From Pediococcus pentosaceus (GTDB lineage: Bacteria > Bacillota > Bacilli > Lactobacillales > Lactobacillaceae): a DNA stretch of 64,000 nucleotides. The notes below the pieces were generated by a model that made no database searches, had not been told where the DNA came from, and saw only the letters and a program-made list of their open reading frames with translations. This document shows, piece after piece, positions 1 to 8,655 of the stretch (positions within the stretch are counted from its first letter, which is position 1; each line of letters begins with the position of its first letter). Made by a program: the position numbers and the translations under genes. The stretch lies in NCBI RefSeq assembly GCF_001437285.1, contig NZ_JQBF01000005.1:59579-123578 (forward strand), in the 5' to 3' direction.

Positions 1-630
1 AGCAATATCAGTTTCATTAGATGAACGTTCTGGATTTTCGGCGTTAGCAGAATCACTTAAAAGCGCGATAACTTTTTTACTTCCAATTTGTGCTAGCCGT
101 CCGAAATCTGTCTGATATCCATCAGTAGCCGTTTGATCAAATTTAAAATCACCAGTATATACAATTTGTCCTTCCGTACAGCTCAACACAATTCCAAGTG
201 ATTCAGGAATTGTATGCGTAGTCTTGAAAAACGAAACAGTAACGTCGCCAAAATCAATTTCTTTCTTGTCATCTACCACATGGAAATTATCGAATGCTTT
301 AAGTTCAGGGTCATCATTAACCGTAATTTTAGCCAAGGCAATGGTCATTTCTGAACCAAAAACCGGTACATTAATTTCTTTTAAGAAATATGGCAAAGCA
401 CCAATCGCGTCAGCATGCCCGTGAGTTAGGAACACACCCACAATTTTTTCTTTGTTTTCAACCAAATATGAAATATCTGGGATTACAATATCAATACCCA
501 GCAATTCATTTTCCGGGTATTTTAGTCCACAATCCAAGATATAAATATCATCATGAATTTGAACAGCATACATATTCTTTCCATTTTCGCGAACACCGCC
601 AAATGGAATTATTTTTATTGTGTCACTCAT
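1..630 (-). CDS. rnjB: Ribonuclease J2 (3' end outside window)
   Basis: The first 210 codons of a metallo-beta-lactamase/beta-CASP ribonuclease are present and the frame runs off the left edge. The start ATG at 630 has an AGGTG ribosome binding site. The N-terminus resembles the RNase J1 encoded at 13229-14905. The metal-binding motif, however, is HGHADAI at residues 70-76, with Ala where RNase J1 has the second-metal His (HGHEDHI). That degenerate motif is typical of RNase J2, which works with RNase J1 in 5'-3' and endonucleolytic mRNA turnover and is weakly active alone. The J2 assignment rests on this motif and on the presence of a canonical J1 in the same window. Confidence 0.85.
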   Translation of the reverse strand, partial: MSDTIKIIPFGGVRENGKNMYAVQIHDDIYILDCGLKYPENELLGIDIVIPDISYLVENKEKIVGVFLTHGHADAIGALPYFLKEINVPVFGSEMTIALAKITVNDDPELKAFDNFHVVDDKKEIDFGDVTVSFFKTTHTIPESLGIVLSCTEGQIVYTGDFKFDQTATDGYQTDFGRLAQIGSKKVIALLSDSANAENPERSSNETDIA

Positions 631-707
631 TTTTTCACCTACATAAATTAATTTTTTATTTTCCGCACAATACATACTTCCTTAATTCTAGCATAGATTA
701 AACGCCA

Positions 708-740
708 AAAACAAAAAAGCCTCCTGAATTAACAGGAGGC
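708..740 (-). terminator. Intrinsic terminator of rpsO
   Basis: An 8-bp GC-rich stem (719-726 with 733-740, 6-nt loop) is followed on the minus strand by a run of six T. It lies 15 bases beyond the rpsO stop codon and upstream of rnjB. Confidence 0.85.
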
Positions 741-754
741 AAAAAAATATAATA

Positions 755-1024
755 TTAACGACGAAGACCAAGACTCTTGATTAAATCACGGTAACGTTGT
801 ACATCTGTCTTACGTAAGTAAGCAAGAAGGTTACGACGATGACCAATTTTCTTCATCAATCCACGTTGTGAATGGAAATCTTTACGATGAACACGTAAAT
901 GTTCGTTGATTTCGTTAATATCAGCTGTCAAAACTGCGATTTGGACTTCAGCAGAACCAGTATCGCCTTCGTGACGAGCATACTTTGCAATAATTTCGTT
1001 TTTCTTTTCTTGTGAAATTGCCAT
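755..1024 (-). CDS. rpsO: 30S ribosomal protein S15
   Basis: This 89-residue protein matches the usual length of bacterial S15. It begins [12 protein letters not shown] and carries the conserved [24 protein letters not shown] core that contacts the central domain of 16S rRNA. The start at 1024 is chosen over an upstream in-frame codon because a GAGGTGT ribosome binding site lies six bases before it. The gene is monocistronic: a terminator follows directly and its promoter diverges from that of rpsT. S15 commonly represses its own mRNA, so the leader of about 90 bases may be regulatory. Confidence 0.97.
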   Translation of the reverse strand: MAISQEKKNEIIAKYARHEGDTGSAEVQIAVLTADINEINEHLRVHRKDFHSQRGLMKKIGHRRNLLAYLRKTDVQRYRDLIKSLGLRR

Positions 1025-1113
1025 GTTAAAACACCTCATTCTTTAAATTCCCCAAGACTGAGTAAATCGTCGGCAGATCGATGGACTAAGTAATGGGTTT
1101 GCTATTATCAAGC

Positions 1114-1142
1114 AGTATCTAGTTTAACTAATATAATGAAAA
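1114..1142 (-). promoter_or_regulatory. Candidate rpsO promoter
   Basis: On the minus strand TTTTCA (1142-1137) and GATACT (1119-1114) are separated by 17 bases. This would leave a leader of roughly 85-90 nt before rpsO. It is a pattern match only, with imperfect boxes. Confidence 0.4.
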
Positions 1143-1162
1143 TTTTCAAGTGCATTCAAGCA

Positions 1163-1191
1163 TTGCAATAATTACGGGTCATCTGTATAAT
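1163..1191 (+). promoter_or_regulatory. rpsT promoter
   Basis: TTGCAA (1163-1168) and a perfect TATAAT (1186-1191) are separated by exactly 17 bases, about 40 bases before the rpsT start. This is a strong sigma-A type match. Confidence 0.75.
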
Positions 1192-1229
1192 AATATTGTT
1201 GTACTAACCATATTCTGGAGGTGAATAAA

Positions 1230-1484
1230 ATGCCAGTTATCAAATCTGCAATGAAACGCGTTCGCACAAGTGAAAAAGCTGCTGCTCGCAACCGCTCACA
1301 AATGAGTGCAATGCGTACAAGCATCAAAGCATTCGAAATTGCTGCTACAAACAACGCTGAAAACGCTAATGAACTTTTACAAACAGCTTACAGTCGTATC
1401 GACCGAGCTAAGTCAAAAGGTTTAATTAAAGCTAACAACGCCGGCCGTAAGAAGTCACGTTTAGCTAAAATGCTTAGCAAATAA
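1230..1484 (+). CDS. rpsT: 30S ribosomal protein S20
   Basis: An 84-residue, Lys/Arg/Ala-rich helical protein starts MPVIKSAMKRVRTSEKA, the normal form and length of S20, which binds the 5' domain of 16S rRNA. The ATG at 1230 is preceded by GGAGGTG at 1217-1223, so the in-frame ATG nine bases upstream is rejected. The gene stands alone between a clear promoter and a terminator and is divergent from rpsO. Confidence 0.97.
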   Translation: MPVIKSAMKRVRTSEKAAARNRSQMSAMRTSIKAFEIAATNNAENANELLQTAYSRIDRAKSKGLIKANNAGRKKSRLAKMLSK

Positions 1485-1512
1485 AAAAACACCGGATTTC
1501 CGGTGTTTTTTA
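1484..1512 (+). terminator. Bidirectional terminator, rpsT / holA
   Basis: Perfect stem 1484-1495 with 1500-1511 and a 4-base loop, flanked by A-run and T-run, so it can act on both strands. The stop codon of convergent holA (1510-1512) lies inside it. Confidence 0.9.
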
Positions 1513-2529
1513 TTTCCATCCATTTTTAAATTTAACTAAGAACAACTCAAAGAGTTCCTTCGGATCTCGTTGGGTTGTTTTTAATTGTTCTTCTAAATCA
1601 ACCAACCCCATATAAGCATTTTCGAGACTTTGAATATTAAACTGACGCACAGATTGCATTGCTAACTTAATTCGGTAAGGATGCGCCTTTAACTCTTGTG
1701 CTAGCTTTCCTTGTGAGAAACCTCTCTCCATCAATATTTTAACTTGCAGCAACAATCGAAATTGGCTAACCAAAGCCGCGTTTATCCTTAGTGGCTGTTC
1801 TTGATTTAGGAGTAATACAGAATAATCATCGATTGATTTACGTAAATTTCCTTGCATTAATACATTGATTAAGTCAAAAACATTTTGGTTTAAGCTCTTA
1901 GGAACTAATTTTTGAACGGCATTCAAATCAATTTTCTCTGTTCCCGATGCATATACAGTTAATTTCTGTAATTCATTAATAATTTGTGCTAAATCATTAT
2001 CCGTCCTTAAAATTAATTCATCTAACGCATCACTGTCAATTTCTGTTCGTTTCTCATCAACGTATTGCTGGATAATCTTCCGAGTATCGCTTTCTTTCGG
2101 TGAATTAGCATCGATAACTTCTACAATCTTTTTTAAGTCTTTGACAATTTTTTTCCGACCATCGAGTTTTTCATATTTTGCAGCGATTAACATAATTGTA
2201 GTAGGTTCCGGATTTTTAATATAGCTAAGCAACCCGTCCAAGTTAAACTTTAATTTAGTTTTTTCACCAGTCAAGAATACAGGGTTATTTAAAATGACCA
2301 AACGATAATCGCCAAAAAAAGGGGCAGACTGTGCATCATCTAAGACCATCCCTAAGTCCACATTTTCAAGGTCATACGTTCCTACGTTCATTACCCTTTG
2401 ATCTTCAGGAATGAAATCAATTAATTCTTTTTTGACCGCTTTCTGGATATAGTTATCAGGACCTTCAACCAAATAGATTGACTTCAATTGCCCTTGTTTA
2501 AGTTTTTTTCTTAAATCAGTTAATTTCAT
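1510..2529 (-). CDS. holA: DNA polymerase III delta subunit
   Basis: The 339-residue protein has the HolA/YqeN organisation: an N-terminal AAA+-like fold without an intact Walker A (IYLVEGPDNY near residue 18), a middle domain around residues 140-210 and a helical C-terminal collar domain. Delta opens the beta clamp in the clamp-loader complex at the replication fork. Its start overlaps the comEC stop by four bases (ATGA), so translation is probably coupled. The same comEC-holA order followed by convergent rpsT is common in Firmicutes. The stop codon sits within the shared terminator. Confidence 0.93.
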   Translation of the reverse strand: MKLTDLRKKLKQGQLKSIYLVEGPDNYIQKAVKKELIDFIPEDQRVMNVGTYDLENVDLGMVLDDAQSAPFFGDYRLVILNNPVFLTGEKTKLKFNLDGLLSYIKNPEPTTIMLIAAKYEKLDGRKKIVKDLKKIVEVIDANSPKESDTRKIIQQYVDEKRTEIDSDALDELILRTDNDLAQIINELQKLTVYASGTEKIDLNAVQKLVPKSLNQNVFDLINVLMQGNLRKSIDDYSVLLLNQEQPLRINAALVSQFRLLLQVKILMERGFSQGKLAQELKAHPYRIKLAMQSVRQFNIQSLENAYMGLVDLEEQLKTTQRDPKELFELFLVKFKNGWK

Positions 2530-4784
2530 TGAATAATACTTTCCTTTTCATCTATTCCTGTCTTCCATCTTCCCATACCATTCAAAAAATATCTATAAGA
2601 AATCATTCCTTCATCCTGTGTCGAAGCGTAAGGAATCCCCATTGAATTCAAGCGATTTATAACTTCTAGATTTGGATGTCCATACCGATTATGACGCCCA
2701 GCTGAAACAATAGCTAATTTAGGCATAATTACTTTTAGAATTTCTTCAGAATTAGCCGTCTTACTCCCATGGTGCCCTAATTTAAAAATATCCACCCGTT
2801 GATTTAATACACCACTTTCTAACAATTTACGTTCACCAGCTAGGTCTAGATCACCTGTTAGTAGTAAATTTTTACCACCCACATTACCAGCTAAAACTAA
2901 AGAATCACCATTTTCACCCTTTCCAGCTTGAAACGGATACTTAATTTCCATTGGTAAGTGATCAATTTTCGTCCCCGCTAAGCACGCAATCACCTTTGTA
3001 TTGCGTCGGATAAATGGCAATATTTTTCGTTGATAATTTTGAGTTGTATCAACCCCCACCGGAAAAACCAAATTTTTCACTTTAAAATTGTTTAAAATTT
3101 CACTGGCTTCTCCAATATGATCAACATCTTGATGCGTCAAACATAAATTATTTAACTTAGATACTCCTATACTTTGTAAATAATTAATTGAACTATTCTT
3201 AGCGATGGTATGCTTCATTGCAACCGGCTTTTTGCCAAATTGCATTTTACCGCCTGTATCAATTAACGTTACTGTTCGATTAAACGGTTCACGAATTAAA
3301 ATGCTATCGCCTTGACCTACATCAAAAAAGGTGATTTCACCATACGGGTTCAATTTAAACCAACTCCACAACCCCAGCCAAATCAGACTATAGAACGTTA
3401 ACGCTCTTTTCTTAAATTTACTTTGCTTTGTTGAAATAATTTTTAGCGCTAATATCACCATGAATAAAGTGATCAGCCGCGAAGGTTTACCTACTTGAAT
3501 TAATCCCGGTAATTTATCTAAATATTTCAAAGTTACTTCGAACATCATAATAATTGGATTTAATAGCACCATTAATTGGGGAATTGCAAAAGCTACAATT
3601 ACGATTGGAACGATTACACTCGAAAAAATCGGAACAATAATTAAATTAAAAACCATCGTTAATAAGTGGATTTTGTATGTTGAAAATAGAATAATTGGTA
3701 ATTCTACCAAAAATAATTTTATTCCTGTTGTCCAGCTATTTTCCATTTGTTGCATAATTAAGACAAAAGATAATAAATAACTAAGTTGCCCACCCATCTG
3801 AAGTAAGACAAACGGATTAAGCCATAAATTGACTAATAAAACTAAGCACCAGCTATCAAGCGTACTAACTTTTATAGCTATTTTTTTAGTTATCAACTGA
3901 ACTAAAACTAATACCACCGCGCGAAATAGGCTAGTACTTCCCCCACCCAAAATAAAATAGAGGGGTAAAACTCCTATTTGGGTTATCTCCATCGTTTCCC
4001 TTTTAATTTTAAATCTAGTAAAAACAATTTCAATTAACTTGATGAAATAAAACACATGTAATCCTGAAATACAAAACAAATGAATAATACCCATATTACG
4101 TAACTTAGTGCTATTTTCTTTTAGATAATCCGTCTGTTCCCCAAGGATAATCCCCATACAATAACTCTGTAGTGGTTCCTCTAACTTTGTACATCTTTTC
4201 AATAATTTTTTACGCCAACTATGTATCTTAGCAATCAAACTATTTTTAGTTAAAATATTATATTCTATCAGACTAGCTTTACTCACTTTAAAATAAACTG
4301 CCTTACCATACATAATCCGTCGAAAATCAAATTGATTTATATTCGTTGGTCGTTCAAGCGGTTCAATATTCCCCTTAATTTTAAATTCAACTACTTTTTG
4401 AGTTTTACTAATTTTTTTTAAATCGTCAACCGTTTTAACTGGAATAAAAACTTGCAAGCCTTTACGGTTAACATTGTTAGTATATGCTCGAATTGAAACG
4501 CCGTCTTCCATTGGCTTAATTTCATCGGGATAAACTCTCAAATCAATTTCAATATCACTTCTACTTTGGTTATAAGTATTAATTGAATTTGCTTTATGAC
4601 TAAAGTGAATAAAAAAACAGACACTAATCAATAATGCCTGCATTACCACTGTAAGTTTTTTTAAACATATAGTTCTAATTAACCAAATTATTAATAATAA
4701 TAAAAATATTTTAGCTCTGGTAAAGATTAATCCAGACAGTAAAAAAACAGCTACTGTTGCCCATATAAAAGAAACCTCATTCAC
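2526..4784 (-). CDS. comEC: DNA uptake channel protein ComEC/Rec2
   Basis: At 752 residues this is a full-length ComEC. It has N-terminal hydrophobic segments, an OB-like extracellular region at about 60-200, the competence membrane domain with many transmembrane helices (about 225-480) and a C-terminal metallo-beta-lactamase domain. The latter carries THQDVDH at 550-556 and a LGHHGS motif near 669-674. ComEC forms the pore that carries single-stranded DNA through the membrane during transformation. It overlaps comEB by eight bases and holA by four. The frame is intact, so the organism may retain natural competence machinery, although the pilus genes are not in this window. Confidence 0.94.
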   Translation of the reverse strand: MNEVSFIWATVAVFLLSGLIFTRAKIFLLLLIIWLIRTICLKKLTVVMQALLISVCFFIHFSHKANSINTYNQSRSDIEIDLRVYPDEIKPMEDGVSIRAYTNNVNRKGLQVFIPVKTVDDLKKISKTQKVVEFKIKGNIEPLERPTNINQFDFRRIMYGKAVYFKVSKASLIEYNILTKNSLIAKIHSWRKKLLKRCTKLEEPLQSYCMGIILGEQTDYLKENSTKLRNMGIIHLFCISGLHVFYFIKLIEIVFTRFKIKRETMEITQIGVLPLYFILGGGSTSLFRAVVLVLVQLITKKIAIKVSTLDSWCLVLLVNLWLNPFVLLQMGGQLSYLLSFVLIMQQMENSWTTGIKLFLVELPIILFSTYKIHLLTMVFNLIIVPIFSSVIVPIVIVAFAIPQLMVLLNPIIMMFEVTLKYLDKLPGLIQVGKPSRLITLFMVILALKIISTKQSKFKKRALTFYSLIWLGLWSWFKLNPYGEITFFDVGQGDSILIREPFNRTVTLIDTGGKMQFGKKPVAMKHTIAKNSSINYLQSIGVSKLNNLCLTHQDVDHIGEASEILNNFKVKNLVFPVGVDTTQNYQRKILPFIRRNTKVIACLAGTKIDHLPMEIKYPFQAGKGENGDSLVLAGNVGGKNLLLTGDLDLAGERKLLESGVLNQRVDIFKLGHHGSKTANSEEILKVIMPKLAIVSAGRHNRYGHPNLEVINRLNSMGIPYASTQDEGMISYRYFLNGMGRWKTGIDEKESIIQ

Positions 4785-5259
4785 CTTCTCTTAAAATATG
4801 ATTAATATTAATTTTATCTAAATCATCCTCTGAGAATTTAATCTGCTTAATTTCGACATTCTTTCTTTTTAAGAGCTCTACGGCATATTGGTCATTATGG
4901 TAATTTCTAAGATAATTAATTTTAATAATTCCGGACTGTAACAACATTTTTGTACACTGTAAACAGGGAAAATCCGTTACATAAACTTCTGCACCATCCG
5001 TTGCAACACCAAACTTAGCACATTGCAGAACCGCATTCATTTCCGCGTGTATCGTACGAACGCAGTGTCCCTCTACTAAATAGCATCCCTCGTCAATACA
5101 ATGTACGTCTCCAGAAACTGAACCATTATAGCCCCCAGCTATTACTCGCCGGTCTCTAACAATAACTGCCCCGACTGAAAGCCGCGTGCACGTACTTCTG
5201 AGTGATAACAGGGTTGCCTGTGTCATAAAATATTGATCCCAATCAATTCTATTGTCCAT
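4777..5259 (-). CDS. comEB: dCMP deaminase, ComEB type
   Basis: A 160-residue cytidine/deoxycytidylate deaminase. The zinc-binding and catalytic motifs are visible as HAE at 71-73 and PCLQC at 98-102. The enzyme converts dCMP to dUMP, supplying thymidylate synthesis. Its place between comEA and comEC is conserved in Firmicutes, but in Bacillus it is not needed for transformation. It ends eight bases inside comEC and lies 18 bases after comEA, so the three genes are almost certainly one transcript. Confidence 0.93.
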   Translation of the reverse strand: MDNRIDWDQYFMTQATLLSLRSTCTRLSVGAVIVRDRRVIAGGYNGSVSGDVHCIDEGCYLVEGHCVRTIHAEMNAVLQCAKFGVATDGAEVYVTDFPCLQCTKMLLQSGIIKINYLRNYHNDQYAVELLKRKNVEIKQIKFSEDDLDKININHILREGE

Positions 5260-5277
5260 ATCATTTCCATCCTTAAT

Positions 5278-5985
5278 TTATACAGTAATTGCATCTTGTA
5301 GTCCTTCAAAAATTTTATCACCAATCCCCTGTACTTGCTTTAAATCTTCAATGGATTTAAATTCGCCCTGTTGTTCACGATAATTAATAATTTGTTCAGC
5401 TTTTTTATCTCCTACACCATTCAATGTCAACAATTCTGCTTTAGAGGCAGTATTTATGTTAACTATTTTTTCAGTTGAACTATCGGTTGTGGAAGGGCTG
5501 CTACTTGAAATACTCGATGAACCAACTGCACTTAATTGTGACGGATCAGAATTTTTTATCTCACCCTTAATCAGTACATAAACTACTTGTTGATCAGACA
5601 ATTGAGTCGCAAGGTTAATATTTCTTTGATCAGCTGATTTAGTCATTCCACCAGCAATTTCAATCGCATCCATTATTCGCATTCCTGACTTCACTTCATA
5701 AACTCCAGGGCTTTTCACAGCTCCTTTAACATCCACCATTATTTTAGAACTAGCAAGTCTCTGGGCGTGAGTCTCCTTATCTTGTCCACTCGCCATTGGC
5801 GTTGCAGAGTTTGAGCTGCTTTGTATAGAACTGGACGAACTAGTCAGATTGTTTCCAATCATCTTATCAGTACTATCATTACGCCCCGCTCCTACCAAAA
5901 TACAAAAAAACATGACCACTATTGTGACTGTTATACCTGTTATTATAATTTGTTTTTGATATTTTTCCCAAATTTCTTCCAACAT
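5278..5985 (-). CDS. comEA: Competence DNA receptor ComEA
   Basis: The 235-residue protein has a short cytoplasmic N-terminus, one transmembrane helix at about 12-34, a Ser-rich linker, an SLBB domain at about 80-137 and a C-terminal double helix-hairpin-helix DNA-binding domain at about 172-233 (NGVGDKKAEQII and QGIGDKIFEGL). ComEA binds incoming double-stranded DNA outside the membrane and passes it to ComEC. A GGAGGTG site precedes the start. The gene begins only about 27 bases after the coaD terminator, leaving very little room for a conventional promoter. Confidence 0.94.
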   Translation of the reverse strand: MLEEIWEKYQKQIIITGITVTIVVMFFCILVGAGRNDSTDKMIGNNLTSSSSSIQSSSNSATPMASGQDKETHAQRLASSKIMVDVKGAVKSPGVYEVKSGMRIMDAIEIAGGMTKSADQRNINLATQLSDQQVVYVLIKGEIKNSDPSQLSAVGSSSISSSSPSTTDSSTEKIVNINTASKAELLTLNGVGDKKAEQIINYREQQGEFKSIEDLKQVQGIGDKIFEGLQDAITV

Positions 5986-6011
5986 TTTTGCACCTCCTTA
6001 GCTAACAGAAG

Positions 6012-6045
6012 ATACAAAAAAAGATTGGAATTTATTTTCCAATCC
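6012..6045 (-). terminator. Intrinsic terminator of coaD
   Basis: An 8-bp stem (6023-6030 with 6037-6044, 6-base loop) is followed by seven T on the minus strand. It separates the ftsW-ylbG-rsmD-coaD run from comEA. Confidence 0.85.
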
Positions 6046-6054
6046 TTTAAATAG

Positions 6055-6531
6055 TCATTTTAGTCTTGATTTTAATAATACTTCTACAGTTTCAGGGACT
6101 AGGCCTTTAATGCTTCCGCCCATTTTTACAACTTCTTTAATTAAACTAGACGAGGTAAATTCCCACTTAGAATTAGCTGGTATAAATACCGTCTCAACTT
6201 CTTGATTTAAATATTGATTCATTCCAGCCACCTGAATTTCAAAGTTTAAATCTTCCCCATTGCGAACGCCTCGAACCAAAACATCTGCTTTTTCCTGTGT
6301 AAAAGTTTCAGCCGTTAATCCTGTTACCGATTTACAAGCAACATTTTCAAGGTCTCTAGTCACTTGCGTAATTAAGTTCACGCGTTCCTGTGGTGTAAAT
6401 AAAGCCGATTTGTTGGTGTTAATCGCCACTACCACCGTTAATTCATCAAAAATTTTAGCAGCACGTTTAATAATATCTAGATGGCCATTAGTAATTGGGT
6501 CAAAACTTCCAACATAAAGAGCCTTTGTCAT
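6055..6531 (-). CDS. coaD: Phosphopantetheine adenylyltransferase
   Basis: A 158-residue nucleotidyltransferase with the T/HxGH signature TNGH at residues 14-17 and the C-terminal TSSSLIKEV segment of the family. It adenylates 4'-phosphopantetheine to dephospho-CoA, the penultimate step of CoA synthesis in the cytoplasm. It follows rsmD by four bases, a linkage conserved across Firmicutes, and ends before an intrinsic terminator. Confidence 0.96.
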
Positions 6532-6535
6532 CGTA

Positions 6536-7087
6536 TTATTCTCCCTTATAAATTACAATTTTGGTAATTCCATAATGTTGTTCACGTACACGATTTAAAT
6601 ATCCAATTTTCTCTGGCAATTCAACTTCATCACTGACTTCACAAATGATAATTGCGTCTGAAGTTAATAAATTTAAACCAATTAATTCTTGAAGGTCTTT
6701 CTCAATTGTTTGGAGTGCATAAGGTGGATCAAAGAAGGCCATCGAATATTTATTTCCTTTTGTAGCTAACATTTGAATAATTTTCTTGGAATCTCCCTTA
6801 ATGACTTCAAAACGATCCTTTGCCTTAGTCACTTCAACATTTTCTTTAATTGTTTTAATAGCAGCAAATTGTTTATCAATCAACGTAGCGCTATCCATCC
6901 CTCTCGAAACAGCTTCAATTGATAATCCACCACTTCCAGCGTACATATCTAGCACTAAGCCTCCATCGAAATATGGCCCAATAATATTAAATATATTTTC
7001 TTTAATTTTATCTGTTGTCGGACGGGTTTTCATTCCCGGTACGGGTTTCAAACGACGTCCACCAAAATCACCTGAAATAACTCTCAC
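6536..7087 (-). CDS. rsmD: 16S rRNA (guanine966-N2)-methyltransferase
   Basis: The 183-residue protein starts [18 protein letters not shown], characteristic of RsmD. It has a SAM-binding motif [12 protein letters not shown] at 47-58 and the amino-methyltransferase motif DPPY at 120-123. It methylates a guanine of 16S rRNA during 30S assembly. It overlaps ylbG by four bases and sits directly upstream of coaD. Confidence 0.95.
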
Positions 7088-7344
7088 TGTTCATCTTCCT
7101 CTGCTGAATAATCTTGACTATAGTCAACCCTTAAATCTGATCGTGGAGAGATATACGCAGATCTCACCATCTCAAATCCTCGAATTTTTTTTAAAGATTC
7201 CTCAACATTACTTTTATTAACGTAAAGGATTAAATAATGCATATCTTTTGAAACATAATCAACATCGCCAATTTTTTTGATGGGTCCGATTTTTTTGATG
7301 TTATTAAAAAATACAATAATACTTTGACGTTGTACTATATTCAT
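7084..7344 (-). CDS. ylbG: YlbG family protein (DUF2129)
   Basis: A small acidic protein of 86 residues, recognised by its length, its N-terminal pattern (RQSIIVFFNNIKKIG) and its position before rsmD-coaD, where Firmicutes usually carry ylbG. The function is unknown; it is predicted to be cytoplasmic. It lies one base after ftsW and overlaps rsmD by four, so it is probably translated from the same transcript. Confidence 0.8.
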   Translation of the reverse strand: MNIVQRQSIIVFFNNIKKIGPIKKIGDVDYVSKDMHYLILYVNKSNVEESLKKIRGFEMVRSAYISPRSDLRVDYSQDYSAEEDEQ

Positions 7345-7345
7345 T

Positions 7346-8554
7346 CTAATCTTCCTCTATGATTTGTTTCTGTTCATTAAGTGCTTGTCTTTGCGAAGCA
7401 CTTATATTTAGTAGTACCCCCATGGTAGCCGATAAAACCATCATACTTGAACCACCATAACTAATGAAAGGGAACGTAACCCCCGTAATTGGTATCAAAC
7501 CAGTTATTCCACCAACATTGAAGAAAGTTTGAACAACTAGATAAGTTGCAATACCATAACAAACAAGAGCATCATACATTTTACTGGACCTAGCACCAAG
7601 AATAATTGCTCTGAAAATAATGACAAATAGGATCGAAATGATAATTACAACCATAATCAAACCCAATTCCTCAGCAATTACCGACATAATAAAATCAGTA
7701 TTAGCTTCGGGTAAATATCCCTTCTTTTGAATACTATTTCCTAAACCAACACCAAAAATCCCACCATTACCAAGTGCGTAATATGAATTAACCAACTGAT
7801 TACCAGCACCTTTAGAAAGTTCAAAAGGATGCGCAAATCCTACCAAACGTTGAAGCATATAATTTGAGGTATGCACATCAATTTTCGAAGCAACTGTAGT
7901 TAATAGTATAAAAAATGCTGCTAATCCAGCAAATATTCCCGCAACACTTTTACGATAATTTTTACCACCTGCAAACAAAATTACAATTGCAATTGCCGCA
8001 TTAATCGTTGAACCTCCTAAATCATGTTGTAAAAAGTTCAATAAAATTAGCGAACCAATCATAACCATTGGACTCCACGTTACCTTAGGAGAAATTTCTT
8101 CTCCTAATTCAATCCGATGTTGATGTAGTGACAAAATATTTGATAAATACAAAATAATAAATAACTTCAAATATTCAGCCGGTTGGATCCCAAAAGATCC
8201 AATATAGATCCATCCAGTAGCTCCATTTGTATTCGAACCAAAAAATATAAGAAAAAAAGACGCTACGTACATAACTAATGCACCAATTTTTAATATACCT
8301 TTATTCCTAAAACCTTTTTTGTTAATCAAAAAAAAGAACATCATGATTACAATTCCAACCATTACCCAAACTGCTTGTTTTAACAGATAACTTTTAGCGC
8401 TAATTCCATTCTGGATATAAAAATCAGCACTGGCTGAGTAGACCATTACAATTCCAAAAATACTAAGTATAAGATATGGGATTATTACCCATAAATCTAG
8501 ATACGGCAATCGCTCTTTAAATCGCCTTGGAAACCAATATAAAAATTTTTGCAT
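7346..8554 (-). CDS. ftsW: Septal peptidoglycan polymerase FtsW (SEDS family)
   Basis: 402 residues with about ten transmembrane helices and typical SEDS features: the N-terminal VMVYSAS segment, a GSFGIQPAEYLK motif near the middle, EELGL and the C-terminal ISYGGSSMM. SEDS proteins polymerise lipid II into glycan strands, FtsW with a class B PBP at the septum. The start at 8554 is preferred because AAGGGTG precedes it with good spacing; an in-frame ATG 24 bases upstream lacks a site. A TATAAT at 8591-8596 upstream may be its -10 box. RodA is the alternative, but the linkage to ylbG-rsmD-coaD favours FtsW. Confidence 0.9.
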   Translation of the reverse strand: MQKFLYWFPRRFKERLPYLDLWVIIPYLILSIFGIVMVYSASADFYIQNGISAKSYLLKQAVWVMVGIVIMMFFFLINKKGFRNKGILKIGALVMYVASFFLIFFGSNTNGATGWIYIGSFGIQPAEYLKLFIILYLSNILSLHQHRIELGEEISPKVTWSPMVMIGSLILLNFLQHDLGGSTINAAIAIVILFAGGKNYRKSVAGIFAGLAAFFILLTTVASKIDVHTSNYMLQRLVGFAHPFELSKGAGNQLVNSYYALGNGGIFGVGLGNSIQKKGYLPEANTDFIMSVIAEELGLIMVVIIISILFVIIFRAIILGARSSKMYDALVCYGIATYLVVQTFFNVGGITGLIPITGVTFPFISYGGSSMMVLSATMGVLLNISASQRQALNEQKQIIEED

Positions 8555-8617
8555 TAATATTTCACCCTTATCCTGCATAATACCTAATCTATTATATCGT
8601 ACTACGCTCCTTAAAAA

Positions 8618-8650
8618 TAAAAAAAGACGAAAATTAAATTTTCGTCTTTT
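8618..8650 (-). terminator. Intrinsic terminator of typA
   Basis: A near-perfect inverted repeat (8622-8635 with 8637-8650) is followed by seven T on the minus strand, six bases past the typA stop. Confidence 0.85.
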
Positions 8651-8655
8651 CTTAA

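Noticed and set aside
6786..7220. A 144-codon plus-strand frame
   Set aside because: It lies opposite rsmD and ylbG, both well-supported genes, and has no start signals.
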